NCBI GenBank assembly: GCA_019614645.1
Contig: JABWDB010000007.1
Coordinates: 11,545,501 to 11,609,500, forward strand
Reading direction: 5' to 3'
Length of the DNA: 64,000 bases
Source: Stratiolaelaps scimitus
Taxonomy: Eukaryota; Arthropoda; Arachnida; Mesostigmata; Laelapidae
Part shown: one piece after another, positions 1-12,698 of the stretch
How positions within the stretch are numbered: the first letter of the stretch is position 1
How the letters are laid out: each line of letters starts with the position of its first letter
Program-made: the position numbers and the translations under genes
The notes under the pieces: generated by a model
Database searches by the model: none
Seen by the model: only the letters and a program-made list of their open reading frames with translations
What the model was told of the DNA's origin: nothing

Positions 1-1672
1 TGACATCGTCTGTCTGTCTCACACGTTCCTTCGGATTCTTCCTTTTGTTCCGCCACCAACTGCTGCTGGGTGTAACCTACTCCGCTATGCAAAACCACTA
101 CCTACTACAGCCAGAAGGCTGGGCTATGGCGCCATTGCTGTATGGACTATGAACTGGCCTATATCCTGCGACCCACTCCTTACGGGCTCGGGTGGCCCTC
201 AGCTGCGGTGACGCTGTCATAGTGACGTGTTTCTTGTGTACGTCAGAGGGGACGTGCAGCAGTTAAGTTCATGCTGTGGTTTCCTGTTGGCGTGTCGGGC
301 CGGTTTGTCGCTCTATCTTATTAGCTATTCTATCGCTCGCTGTTCCACGGCCGCCCCGATGCCCCTGGCGACTGCCGTCGGTTTCGTCAGCTCCACGTCA
401 ACTCACGAACGATAGCACGAAGAGTCGAATCCGCTAGATAGGTTCTCCCTCACCCGTTCAACTCGCTACTATACTACTACTACTACTGCGACTACCACTG
501 TTGGTCGGTGCTGAACCGGGCCAATCCTTCCTTATCCCATGGTTGCCGTGAGCGGGGGTGTATTCGTTCGTATGTAGCCCTACACGTAGGCGTCCTGGGA
601 GAATACGACCGTGGCCGCCAACGGTGCGAGGCGCTATTCCTGCTATTCCCTGCCGGAGGCGAGGCCCCCTTCACCTAGTCTTGCCCAAATCTTCTCCACC
701 AACATTTAGATCTCCGGTGGGGTTCCCGGAGGACCCTCCTCCGCTTGCCCGTTATGGGGAAGAAGTGGTCCCGATAGAGGAGTGAGACAGTCCTACAGAC
801 AGGCCCCCTTGCTCTGTGGCAAGGTGCTGTTGTGGCAAGGTCTGCGAGATGTGGCCGCATTGAAGGGCATGCGGCGGACTCGCTGCCAGCTGCCAGCGGT
901 AGACTTCAGAGGGACATAGAGATATAATATATAGAAGAATGAACGAAGACGGGGCGGGGTAACGGCTTGCGGTGGTTGAAGTCAGATGACGGACAGAGGT
1001 AGGCAACAGCAGTAGGACCAGCAGCAGGGGCATGGCAGCTTTGGCTGCTGCGGAGGCGACGGGATCGCTTTACGTAATAGGTATGTCACCTAGCGCCCGA
1101 GGGAAACCGGCACGGTCGACCCGTTTGCTGCTACTCAGCTAGTCAGGCGGCGGGGACCGCGGGAATCACCGAGAAGGGACGCTGCGACCAGAGGAGAGGA
1201 AGGATTGAGAGAGGAGAGAGACAGAGCGAGAACGCCCGTGTATTTCGGAGGCAAGGGGCCACCAACTGAAGCAGGGTTTCAGCCGCGCTATCTGTTCTAC
1301 CTTCCGTCAGTGGAACAGGGCCTAGTACGCAATCCCACGCACGAGCCTGCACACCATAGGCGCATTTACATGTCAGGACATGGCTAGCACAGTTCGCATC
1401 GCTAAAGAAGGAAGTCGCCCGCAACAAAGGATAAGAAAAAGAAGAATCAAGGAATATTATTGTATCATCTCTTCGGCTGAAGGAAAGCTGAAGATAGTGG
1501 TGACGGTGCCGGTAGTGGTCTGAGGAAATGTTATTATTGCCGGTCAGGCAGTGGTGTGGCGTTATGAATAGCTACCAGTAGTAGTAGTTGTTGTTGTTGT
1601 AGTAGGTATAATAGCGTTGGATGGGAGGAGGACGTGGTCTCCCTATCAGTGCTGGTGTTGGGAACTGTACAA

Positions 1673-1676
<4 letters not shown>

Positions 1677-1703
<27 letters not shown>
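1677..1703. repeat. (TA)n microsatellite
   Basis: Pure alternating AT, 27 nt. Confidence 0.95.
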
Positions 1704-3140
1704 AGCACTGTCTAACGCTGTATGATTCAGTTGTAGATAGATGTCATAGATGTGTATGGGTATTGGATATAGATTAGCCACACATGTACATTATATACAT
1801 TTATAAGGGTTATTAATCATCGTATCTGCTGCTACCCTGATACCTGGGAGATATCTGCAGATTGCATTGTTCTTTCAATCGCTTCTGGAAGTAGGCTAGA
1901 TCTATATGGGAATTCATTCATTGTAGTTAAAATGAAACATGTAGATATGGAGCACATTTACTGACATGTTAACATCGAAAATATTATATGATGCTTAACT
2001 AGTCGGTCGAGATGTGTGCTCAGATTAGCTCTCGGTCGGCCCGCCAGCAGTAAATCATTCGGACAATGCAGGATAAGATGCTCGTGTCGTCGACCACGGA
2101 CGATAGAGGATGTCGTTGTTGGTCTGTCAAGGAAGGGTGCCAACCTCGATCGCCAAATCCCCGAAGTCGTGATAATAACGATGCTCGGCAGAATGGCATC
2201 ATTTGTTACTAGGTACCCTTTGCATATAATTTTTTATTCTTCAAAGACACTGTAACACGACCATCAGAAGCCTTCAACAGTGTGAGCGAATGCCCACCTG
2301 TTGTTTACGAAACATATCGTAGGTTCAAATGCAATATATACGTGCTAAGGATAATCTTTTAAATGTATGTAGATCGGCTGATTTTTGACTAATTCCGTTC
2401 CTTATGGCATACCACTTACAACATCGCTTGCTGAAGCAATTCATGATCGAACGGGTTATCTCGATGCGCTCACAGGCAATATGTCGAAGTGGCAAACCAA
2501 CCACCTCAAAACCCAGTTCGCGGTTGACACTTCAACCGAGCGATAGTTATGCCCTTGGCTAGCTATCTACAGACCTCGTCAAAGAGGGTATCACAGGATG
2601 GTCCGCTTAGAACGGTGTTGGTTGTTGGCCAATTCTGATGACATGCCCAGCCTCCCGTGGTGACTCACACCAGGGAAGACCCCCAGCTGTTCAACGCGCT
2701 CGGAAGCGCCACTCCAGCTTGCTCATCCTCATCGAAGTGGACCAGTACATACTGTATGTGCAGAAGGTCGATCCTGCCCGGCGAAGCGTTGTGCACCTCG
2801 GTAAACGTGTTCGACCAATTACTTTGCCAAGTTACAGGATGGGTTGTATTATAGCAGCTACATCACAGTTCACCCACTTACTCTAAGGTCCACAGGAGTG
2901 AGAGATGCGCGCCTCTCAAGTTTCACAGCTCCTGGGAATCTAGGCGTTCTGAGAGCTGTCAAAATATCGCCAGCAACGTTGAATAATTATAAAGCTGCTC
3001 AAAGTGTCGGACAATTTCTTTGCTTACTGCCATTTGGTCAGGCGCGGCACGCTGATGAACCCCCCTCCACGACAGCCATTTCTCTTTAGAGAAAAATAAT
3101 ACGAGGCAAAGTGGTGGAAGGAAAGTATAGATACGTTTTC

Positions 3141-3156
3141 ATATATATATATATAT
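3141..3156. repeat. (AT)n microsatellite
   Basis: Pure alternating AT, 16 nt. A second 15-nt tract lies at 3435-3449. Confidence 0.9.
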
Positions 3157-6100
3157 GCAAAGGTTCCCAATACGCATATATAAACCATGCGGTACAGACG
3201 TGGAACGACAGTTTAAAGTTCGAATTTGTTGGCGGCGGATGTCTTCGAAAACGCTCAGAACCGCCCCCGGCAGTGTCAGACGGAAGCGTTCCACATGGAG
3301 GCGGTTGCAGAGTTCGGTCCAACTGGGGACATCACGATCGTCTCTGCCTCACGTCGCTGTGTGCTGCTCGCCTGAACACTACGGGTCTAGCCCATCTGAC
3401 CGGCTTTGGCAATAACAATGCAAATACCAATCCGATATATATATATATACAGGCCATCGGCCGAATCCCGTCGAAATCGATATCATCACCCATCGTTATG
3501 GCCAACGAGCATTTTCGAGGAGGGTCGATTGAGTTAGTCGTTATATTCGACAACTTGTCCATACGTCCTCATACAAATACTCAATACTGGCATCACGCCC
3601 TGTCTGTGACGTGTTGTTGTTTCTTCTGCATTATCAATAATCCGACGTCTCAGCTAGATGTAATATACACCTATGCCTTATGTTTCCACAGCTTACCGTC
3701 ACAAAAACCGTCATACATTGTGCAAGTAAACCGTATCTCCGACGTTCGGCAATCGGTCGTCAGATCTATTGTTATCTGTGCCATCTCACTCTCTTTGCCG
3801 CTCGACCTAAGCTCTAGACGAAATTTGAACTTGCGGCTTGAGAAGACTTAAAAGAGCGCGCCACCACTGCGGGGTTAAGGCGGTGCAGGATAGAGCATAC
3901 GAGTCTTGGCTTGCAAGGGACAATGTGCTAGCAGCTTGCGGCTGGGGGCTCTCCCTTGCAACAGCGCTAAGAGACGGTGCTGCTGCTGCTATTGGCTGAG
4001 GTTCGGTCACATCGGAAGTGAGGCCGGATGTGGGACCTACCCCGACGCGCTCCAGACTTGAGCCAGCGTGTCAGCTGGCCATCCATCCCTTAGCCGTCGA
4101 CTTCCGCTTCTGCTCATTATCTCAAGCAATGCGCGCGTTCTCGTGCGAGCCTCCTGTTCCTTGTGGCTGCTCTTCCTGCTTCTCCTCGGCCTCCTGCCAC
4201 TCGCCGACGTAGTGAAAAACCAAGATCATCATCGTTCGCGGTGACTGTACTAGTGCGCGGCAGCGGGGCTTTTTCCCATCGAGGTCGCGGTGAGAGGGTC
4301 GGAAACTTTCTGCAGACAAGCACACGTCGACAAACGCACATCCTCCTGAAACTTGTCCTCGAACTTCAAAGAGTCAGAGGGAAGATGGCCTATCATAATA
4401 TCATATTGAGGTGGCGGATTTGTGACGGGAGAAAGCAAGCTACAAGCTAAAGTCAATGGAGGCGAAGCAGACTAGACAACAGAGTGAGGAGTGAGGATTG
4501 GGCAACAATCGAGGGAAAGTTGAGCAGCAGGATAACGATCCCTCTATTTAAGTTAAACACCGACACATTATCCGGCTGCTCAAGTTAAATCGTGGGGTCG
4601 AGGGACAACCGGATGTGTTGAGCAGCATCAACTTCTGTGACTTGGGTAAACTTTTCAACCTGAGGACAAAGTTGGCTGACGTTGGAGACTTGATTGGAAT
4701 GAGACAATTTATTTACAACTTTCTAAAAACAAAACAGAATTGGCTCAGTTTCACGGTTTACCAGGCCTCCACCCAATGGAAGCCTGGGGTCGAGGCCGTC
4801 GAAATTGGTCACTCATACAGGTGAGACTCTGTAACCGATGCGTCTGTCATCCCATCCCCTCCGGTGGAGCTATTTTAACGTATGGAAATAGTGCTGTTAA
4901 CGCTATAAACTACTAGATGGAGTTTACTTCATTTGAATTAAGCTAAACGAAATGTTATCCAGCAGCGGCAGTATAGCAGGCGATATTGGACCTGACGCTA
5001 TTTTATTGTCAACAGGTCCTCGAGGAGCAGAAGGGTCCAGCCACCACTTTGCTGCCTTGTTCACAGCTTCTTTCGCCATCTCTCTTCCGGGCCAAATCGG
5101 ATCACACTTCGTTGCATTTTTTTGTGTATCATTCTTCTGCGTGACGACAGACATAGCAACTCGTCTTGCCAGCGATTCTCATCTGTCGCGTACATTACAT
5201 ACATATTTGATTATCGCGCATCTCTCGTCGGAGCGCTACGCCGGCGTTGACGTCCGTATCATGCCCGCCTTCGCCTTTAGCCAAGACGACAATCTAAACG
5301 CGATCTTGGACGAACCTAGCTTCAATCTTGCGTCGATCCATCGGGCCCATCGTGTTCGTGTGCGTTCTTTTTCGTACACAGATTCGCCTGCAGAGGTTTT
5401 TCTCCGTTCGTTGGGCGTCGCAGCGGCCTTTCGATCTCGGTTGCTGCCCTACCGTGCTGCGATCAGTCACCCGGATAAATATGGAGCACGGTAGCGTCGA
5501 TTCCTGCCGGCGTTGCCGACACACACTCACCCACATACATATACAGGCCCAGGAATAGCCTGTAGGAGGGTGTATTGTGCGCGCGTAGGCCGAACGCTAG
5601 CGGTAACACTGTAGGACCGGTCGTGCAGCTGATGCAGGGGACACTCGCACACAACTGAATCACGGGCCTTCCCCACAGCAGCCTCAATGCCTATCTGTCT
5701 GCCTGTCTGCCGGTGTGCTTCAGCGATCTGTGTCGGATAGGGTGGCTGACGCGTCTTGGCATTGGCTGGTGTCCTCGCCTATATTCAGCTTGGTCCATCC
5801 TGGCATCTTTGTTCTCCTCGGGTTGTTCCTTGGCTGGCCTTTCCTCTGACCCGATCGGTGACTGGTTTCTGACTCGTTTTTCCCTGACAGGAAATATATA
5901 TATATGTATATATATGTATCGAAGGCGCCGGCATCATGCCGATATTCCCGCTAGGCGTCTACTCCCTCGGTTCGCTGCTGCTACGTCCTAAACCTCTCCA
6001 TGTCGCCCAGCCAACGAGTTCGAGAAGGATAACATTGTTGCCAGCCTTAGGCCCATGCTCGGTCGCTGTGTCACTATCTACTTTACCGAACGGACGAAGG

Positions 6101-7392
6101 AGGAAAGTGGCCAGGAGGAGAGGGAATTGCAATTCAGTCGTCCGCGGAAAGACATGTTACTAAACGCGAGACACAATTGCAGACAGAACAGCTGACTAGC
6201 CGAGATAAGCCGGACAACCACCGATACAGTTTAGGATAGTTCTGCTATCGGGTGGGTGAGCTCGATGTTCACCCATCATGAGCCTCCTCCGTACGCCTCG
6301 CAATCCTTGTGCAGCTGGGAGAGGCAACATATCACACTCAAGGCTCACTGGTTAGCAGTCTGAGAATTTTGTAGATAGACAAATCTTCTCGGCGATCAGA
6401 AGCTACCGACTTTGATACTACAGTTCTGTATTCATATATAGAATAGTCGACGCAGCAAAGTTAGGTTCTTGAATCGGGAAATTCGCAGAAGAAATTCGGG
6501 AAATTCGTCTTCTGTGGACTGAAGACGCCTATCGCAGCGTAAGTTAGAAAGTGATGTGCACAGCCTCTTCCCAAGCGCTACGTTGTATGTAGGGATGATA
6601 CAGGGATTGGACATAAACGGATATAATTCGATGAACATGGACCCGATGTTTGCCGGGTCCAGATAAATACTTCATCATACTTGCGCCGTTATGAACTCAC
6701 CCTTCACATAGAAACGAGATGAACGAATCGCTCCTCGCGGGCATATCTTCTCTCGGGCATCTCTGCCTCAAGAAGCCAATGAGTGCTCCAGTGGGGTCAC
6801 CCAGACCCCTGCATTCGCTCCTGCTACAACAAGTCAGCCAACGAAAGTGCAGTGGCAGTCAAAACCCGACGAATGCAATACCCACCTTTTCGGCCACGCA
6901 AATGCTGAAGTGAAGCAAAGTTTAGCTGGGGCCTGTTCCGACTCGTTGCCAGCTCTAGAGTTTTCGGAGTGAAGCTGGACGCTATGGATGCAATAGCTCC
7001 CAGGCGGGACAAGAGGCGCCCCGAGTAGGACACGCATTATAAAATTAATTCCGCAACCACTACAACCTGTGCCTTCGACCCGATGCTCTCGGAGTCCAGC
7101 CGACTAACTAATAACTGACACACTCATTCACTCTCTGACTGACCCAGTGGAGTGGGTATGTTAGTACGTTTTATTTTTAATAATATTCACTAACACATCC
7201 ATATGGACATCCGTAGATAACGAATTTCCCTCAACTGCCCACTCTAGCACCCACTACCCGTGAGTTGACTCCTGACTAGCGAGGTATTGTTATAGGTAGG
7301 TATTACAGCTAGCGAATCCTGGTGACGGCTCCTCTGCTGTTGCTTAACCGTACGTGCTTCACGGCTACATCAGGTGACGCAATGGACTTTCG

Positions 7393-7406
7393 ACACACAC
7401 ACACAC
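7393..7406. repeat. (AC)n microsatellite
   Basis: Alternating AC, 14 nt. Confidence 0.85.
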
Positions 7407-8614
7407 GGTGGATTACCTCGCACAAAGCATATATTATATCTAACGTGCAGATACGGTAGATTTAGTTTGTTTTATCATCGTATTATCCACGGCGGATGTT
7501 ACACGTAGGGGTGAAGTAACGATCTCGCCGACTGGCTCAACACGGATTGGTAACTGACCCATTCCCGCTGTTGTCCCGGACTCTGGTAGCAAATGCCAAT
7601 TGCGGCATTTCGGTATGAGATTGGCAGTTTGTAGCCAATCGGGCTAGCAATTGCTGTGTGGGACGAAGCGTTGGTGGGACGAAGCGTTTTGCCATGTGCC
7701 AACAAAATACATCATAGATGGACACACATTTGCATACGGCCTCATGGACGAACGACAACGAGCTGTATGAATGTACGGGGCTGGTTCGTGGATCATGCAA
7801 ACCTACCATACGGTGGCATGCTACGGCCGAGTCAATAGAGCGGCAGTGGTACGCGTCGAACTCAGGCGTCACTCACTCACAGACAAAGGGAGAGAGAGAG
7901 AGAGTCAGTCCCGAAAAATGGACACGGGGCGGTTGGGGGGGGCGTCTCCCTCACATTTGTGCTATCGGCTAGGATACGACACGGCGACACTCGGAAGGGT
8001 CGCGACAGTTTGATAGATTCGACGGAGGGCGGTCGGGCGGGCAGCTCACGGGGAAGCGACCCGCGAGAGAATGATCGTTGTTGGCCCAATCCGGGCTTCG
8101 GTTTGACCCCACTCCCCAGAAGAAAAGTAGGATCTAATTTGATTGCGAGGAGAGGTCTTCATATGATTAACGTGGGCACCAGCTCTCATGGACGGACGTG
8201 AATAGCGGGTCTGCCCAAAACAGAGCTTCTACATGCATGCATGCTCACATGCCTACAAGGCATAGAGCAACAAATCATGCTGCTGAGGCGTTGCTCCACC
8301 AGTGAGCGGATTGAGAAACCATTCGCCAGACACCGATCAAGTGGCTGGTGTTGAGCACAAATATATGTCAATCGTTAATACTTGATAGTAACAAGCCGCG
8401 TTGAGTTTCGACACATTTTGGTCTATAGGACATCCATGTCACTTGACGATCGTCCTCACAGATCTATTGACATGTGCCAAAAGCGGTGCATACTAGAAAT
8501 CTAGAAGGTGCAGATGGATAAGCAACTGCGAGAGTACCTCTCAACAGTCTTCAATGAACGCCTTCCCCCGAATAACACGAAATACCCATTTCTATCAAAT
8601 ACCACCAGGACATT

Positions 8615-8620
<6 letters not shown>

Positions 8621-8645
<25 letters not shown>
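8621..8645. repeat. (TA)n microsatellite
   Basis: Pure alternating TA, 25 nt. Confidence 0.95.
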
Positions 8646-9132
8646 CTACATTCGAATACCGGCGACGGAAGCGACGAAGCGAAACGTTGCTGGGCAGTTG
8701 GATGTCGGCAAAAAAAATGAAAGCGGACGTTCGTTGCTATAATTAATTGAACAAACGAAAATGAGGTCGCCAGACCTTTACTCCGACCGCCATTTCTCGA
8801 CCATCTTCATTAGGCAGGCACACCCCCTTGTCAGTGTGTTCCTTCATTTGTTGATCTTCATTAATCGTCATGACGATGATTTCATCAGAGTGAACGATGA
8901 GGCCACATGTAAGAGGCAGGCAGCTGTTGTCCTCATCCTCTGATGACCAACGGGAGCGTCATCCTTTGCGGTTTGCTGTATTCATTGCTCTGTTCACTTG
9001 TCTTCGTGGTGCTTCTGTGCTTATTAGAGGAGTGCTCTCCTCGATATGATCTGTACATCATATGACTCGTTTGTGGTACGACGTTTTATGAACATTCTAC
9101 TCGCCAGGTGAACTCAGTCATGCTGGGACGAA

Positions 9133-9297
9133 TTTAATGGCTAATAGACATCTGTAATAAATAGATAGTCGTCAGGTTGTTCTTTAATATTATGTATATA
9201 TATATATATATATATATATCTATATTGGCCATTAAATTATATATATATATATATTTATTGGCCATTAAAATTATTTATATATATATATATATATATA
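9133..9297. repeat. TA microsatellite with interspersed TTGGCCATTAAA units
   Basis: (TA)n runs at 9195-9219, 9238-9254 and 9276-9297 are separated by two direct copies of TATTGGCCATTAAA (9223-9236, 9256-9269). A 13/14 inverted copy lies upstream at 9133-9146. It sits about 190 nt before NAV exon 1. Confidence 0.85.
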
Positions 9298-9484
9298 GGT
9301 GTTTACTGTACTTAGGGCACACGGCCACCAAACATGCTACAAAAGGTGAACGCGAGTTTACCTGAAAAACTACACGTTTTCCTATAAAAGGAGAATCCGA
9401 CGTCCCAATCATACGTAATATGATACTTCACTATATTGATAAGGTTACATCCTATTCTGTCGTGCGTTGTTGTTCTATTTCTAG

Positions 9485-9829
9485 TTTGGACGATAGTAGT
9501 TCGGTGTCGTCAGGTTGTCTCTCGGACACGTTCAACGAGATTTCGTCAACCAACGACGCGCTCACCGACTCGTCGCTTAGCTCCGACCCATACGGGGTGC
9601 TCAAGCGTCATGGACTGCATGCGCATTCGTCGGCGCATCTTCAATCAACGGTAGCAGGAACGGCCCAACAGCACGGCGCGGCCCACAGCGGCAGCGCACG
9701 GAATCACAGTAGCTCAACGAGTAACGTGAACTCGTCACCGTCACATATATCGCAGCAGCAACAGCATCTTCTTCAACAGACGCCGGCGCTAACTCAAAAC
9801 CCACAAATACAGCAGGCGTTAGCAAAAAA
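9485..9829 (+). CDS. NAV/sickie orthologue, internal exon 1 of 7 in window
   Basis: This 345-nt exon lies between an acceptor (TTCTATTTCTAG) and a donor (GTGAGC). It starts with the third base of a Ser codon and ends two bases into a Lys codon, so it keeps phase with the next exon. Near its start it reads SLDDSSSVSSGCLSD, followed by a Ser/Thr/Asp-rich run. This matches the conserved NAV element 'SLDD..S.SSG.SDT...IS.DDLN..SS' in the Ser-rich linker between the CH domain and the coiled coil. The second half is His/Ser/Gln-rich with no conserved domain and is likely disordered. NAV proteins bind microtubule plus ends and actin regulators during axon guidance. The family call is strong for the chain of exons as a whole. 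The vertebrate paralogue equivalent cannot be decided, as arthropods usually have a single NAV gene (sickie in Drosophila). Confidence 0.8.
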
Positions 9830-9976
9830 GTGAGCCCTCTTGTTTCGTGTCTAACGAGATGATAGAGATTTTACTGGTTTGATGAATGTTATAGGTGATT
9901 AGGTGCTGGCATTCGCCCGGTGCTGTAAATAGTATGAGTGAGATATATACTCGTAGATATTGAACTTGAGCTAACG

Positions 9977-9999
9977 TATATATATATATATATATATAT
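9977..9999. repeat. (TA)n microsatellite
   Basis: Pure alternating TA, 23 nt, in the first NAV intron of the window. Confidence 0.95.
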
Positions 10000-11499
10000 G
10001 ATCACATTGTTTCGGGATGAGATGAATGTTGACTTCGAACAAAATGGCCAAAAGTTGCCATCCGTATATGGTAAGTAAGCAACAATCGGGATGATGCCGT
10101 GGTCCCTGTTCCGCAGTATTCGCAATTGTGAGGTAGTACATATTTGTTAGTGACACCCATCTACCCATACAAGGTCTGTATGTGAGTCTGCGGAATGGTA
10201 TTGTCTGACGCCCGCAGCTCATCTTGACCACGACTTTCTTTCGCCAACTGTCGATGGCCAGGGCCCGTCACAGATTGGTGCCACAGACAATGGTCTCGTT
10301 TTGTGGTCACCCCACAGACCAGTCCACCGAACGACCCCAGGCCGTCTGTCGCATCTTGATCTTCTTGCCTACAGGAAGCTATGGTCGAGTGATTGGGGCT
10401 GTATCCAACTGCTTTTGGGGGCTACTGCTCGTTCTTGGATGCTGCTCTCCTTCTATTGCACAACCAGAGTCCAGGGGCGTTTCACGATTATCCGGACGAG
10501 ATGGGGTGACGTGGGCAAGAGCTGGGGTCCGAGGATCCGGGGTAGGCTGATGCGTAAAGATTGAGCGAACCCAGACCAAAGGAGCAAAAGGGGGCCGCTT
10601 GTAACTGCTCTGCTCGAAGCGAACGAAAAAGAAGAAGCAAGAGGAGGAGACCTCCAAGGCAGAGAAGCCTCACCGGGATGACTGGTTCTCAGTCTACCCA
10701 TGTAGAAGTTGAGGCTGCCGGATAGGACAACGAGTCGCGGACTCCTGGTGAGCGAGTGAGTCGCCAGGCTGGGGTGTTTGTGACATAAACGCCTGCCTGA
10801 ACCAGCCACAGCCAGCCAGCCAGCCACCCAACCTATCCCGAGACGAACGAGAGTGCGCGCAGTGTGCCGACCAGCTATTTAGTGCTCTCCCACCCAGCTA
10901 CGGACGCATAGATATATGCTCGAGGAGGTTTCCTTACCCGGGGGTATAGCACCCGTCTGAATTTCGAGGTTACAGAGTGTGTGCAGTGCGCAGTACCCTG
11001 CCCTTGCTAAAACCCCCCGAGGTGCACTAGCCATTTCGTGTATTGTAGCTGTGGAAATTTGTCAGAACGTAATCGTGCTCGTAGCGATTGTGACATGTGA
11101 AATTCAACTGTGCACCGAAACAATTTGTGACTGACAGTCACCGTCGCGCACCGCCGGCGAGGAAACCCTCGAGCAAGGAGCAAGGCTTCATCTTCAATTA
11201 CCACCATGGGGGTACCCTTGTAATTCCGGGAGCCGCGATAGATGAATCAAGAGAGTGCATATATACAAGCGCATTTGTTGCAAGTTCCTCTATAGCTGCC
11301 ATTATCTATAACCTTTTATTATTATTATTATTATATGTGTATAAGAAATATTTAAAATAAATTGGGAAAGATCTTGTAAGTCCATAGGAAACTCATTGCC
11401 AATTAATTTTATTTACCTTTTTTGTGAGCCTCTAGAGAATCGGTCGAAATGCATATCCTCCTAAATTATTGAATCGCGGATGAAATCAACAGTTACTTT

Positions 11500-11539
11500 A
11501 TAATAATAATAATAATAACGATGATGATAATAATAATAG
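11500..11539. repeat. (TAA)n/(TGA)n microsatellite
   Basis: A 40-nt trinucleotide tract ending about 24 nt before the acceptor of NAV exon 2. Confidence 0.9.
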
Positions 11540-11563
11540 TAACACGTTATTTGGTATTTGTAG

Positions 11564-11789
11564 GAGTAAGGATGTTTCAGATCGCGGTGTCAGCGCAAGC
11601 GGTGATAAGGACAAGAAAGAGAAGGACAAAAGCAAGAAGAAGGAGGCCAAAGCCAAATCGAAAATGATGCTGATGATTCGAAATGGGATTCCTTCGAGCG
11701 AGGTCAAACTTTACGGGACCGTCGATCCACCGGAGGCGATTCTCGAGGCCGCCAAGAGCGAAAGCCTTATGCAACAGCAACAGTCACAG
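11564..11789 (+). CDS. NAV/sickie orthologue, internal exon 2
   Basis: This 226-nt exon follows TTTGTAG and ends at CAG before GTTTGA, a usable but non-ideal donor. The first base completes the Lys codon from exon 1; the other 75 codons are whole, so it ends in phase 0. The first half is strongly basic and lysine-rich (DKDKKEKDKSKKKEAKAKSK), like the Lys/Glu stretches in the NAV linker that are thought to contact microtubules or acidic partners. Next comes MMLMIRNGIPSSEVKLYGTV and an Ala/Glu-rich helix-like end with QQQQ. The KLYGTV segment resembles YATL/YGT motifs elsewhere in the window. In the exon frame a TGA follows directly after the donor, which supports the splice site. Moderate-to-good confidence, resting mainly on phase and composition. 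Confidence 0.7.
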
Positions 11790-12347
11790 GTTTGAAATGA
11801 GACGAACTTATTAGAGAAAAATGGATCTTCGAAAGTTTACACAGCCCTTTCGAATATTTAGCCCACTATTTATCATTGTACCAGAGATTTTTCACGGAAT
11901 TGTATCATGCAACAAATCGAATATTATCAATTAACTGTTGATCGTCAAGCCTATGAGAGTCCCTCGTACGTTCCCCACAGAATCTCTTCAAGTCTGTAGC
12001 GCATCATCGCGTTGAAGTTGCAGGAAGGCTCCTGGAGGCTACCCTGTCTTTAAAGCTTCTTTTTGCTCGATTGCGTGACGCACCAGGTTTAAGGAGTCGT
12101 ATTGATTTATCTGTTTGACTCAGGCCGTTCGAGCGCGGGCCGAGGACGAAATGTTCTGTCTATATGAAGCTTTTTTTGAAGTAGCGCAGCGGACTGATGT
12201 CGTCTGTATTCACAAACAGTGCATGGCTTTGCCGATCTGACCCGCACTCCCTAGAGACGAGTCGACTAGTCCAATACGTGGCCGACCGCATTGAAAAGCA
12301 TTCACCCGGGAAGCTATGCTCTGATGTCTATTCCTTGAGAGGCTTGT

Positions 12348-12372
12348 ATCATCATCATCATCATCATTATCA
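12348..12372. repeat. (ATC)n microsatellite
   Basis: Imperfect ATC repeat, about 25 nt. Confidence 0.9.
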
Positions 12373-12635
12373 CGGACGAGGAGTACACACATATCAGTTT
12401 CTTCGTTTCGTCCTAAAAGGAGGAAACCCCACCAGAAATGAGGCATAGATTCTCTTTGGCAACTCCCCCTGCTCTCCTGATACGCTTGCCTGGCTGAGAG
12501 ACGAACTTCGCAGGTGACTCAGACATCCCTTGGGTTCGAAATAGATGATGTGTTGCTCACAATAATAATAACTGACAAATATCCACCAATGAGGTGGTAG
12601 ACAAAACGGTCTAAAAGACATTGCAAATTATATTT

Positions 12636-12698
12636 TGCAGCTGAATCAAAATTATTTAAATATATGGACAATATATTTAAATCGTTTTGATTCCTGCA
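12636..12698. repeat. Foldback hairpin, about 28-bp arms
   Basis: The arms at 12636-12665 and 12671-12698 flank a 5-nt loop (GGACA). Twenty-one of 23 inner positions pair, and the outer TGCAG/CTGCA pairs extend the stem past a 2-nt bulge. It could be a MITE remnant, a precursor-like hairpin or a chance AT-rich foldback. Confidence 0.8.

Larger units (their letters stand above)
1..9484. other. Upstream non-coding stretch, probably NAV intron and/or 5' region
   Basis: No exon here can be defended. The first 1.4 kb and about 4.0-4.3 kb are relatively GC-rich; the rest is mixed. The exon before 9485 should end two bases into a Ser codon, but I found no upstream segment with that phase and NAV-like sequence. 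In particular, nothing resembles the calponin-homology domain that opens long NAV proteins. Open frames here have no coding character, and several run through (TA)n tracts that translate as Tyr-Ile repeats. The stretch contains microsatellites (listed separately) and short local duplications, for example GGGACGAAGCGTT twice near 7660-7690. It is most simply read as intron, but an intergenic or promoter portion cannot be excluded. Confidence 0.5.
9830..11563 (+). other. NAV intron between exons 1 and 2
   Basis: This 1,734-nt intron runs from GTGAGC to TTTGTAG. It contains a (TA)n tract at 9977-9999, an (ATT)n tract at 11317-11334 and a (TAA)n/(TGA)n tract at 11500-11539 shortly before the acceptor. 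No coding segment was recognised in it. Confidence 0.6.

Noticed and set aside
3111..3851. 246-residue open frame on the + strand
   Set aside because: It is the second-longest frame outside the exons but runs through two (TA)n tracts read as Tyr-Ile repeats. It has no domain and no codon bias, and an overlapping 86-residue frame lies in another register.
4952..5494. 180-residue open frame on the + strand
   Set aside because: Composition is unremarkable, no family is recognised, overlapping frames occur on both strands, and no splice or promoter support is visible.
12180..12200. GTAGCGCAGCGGACTG, like a tRNA/SINE A box
   Set aside because: No B box follows within the needed distance.
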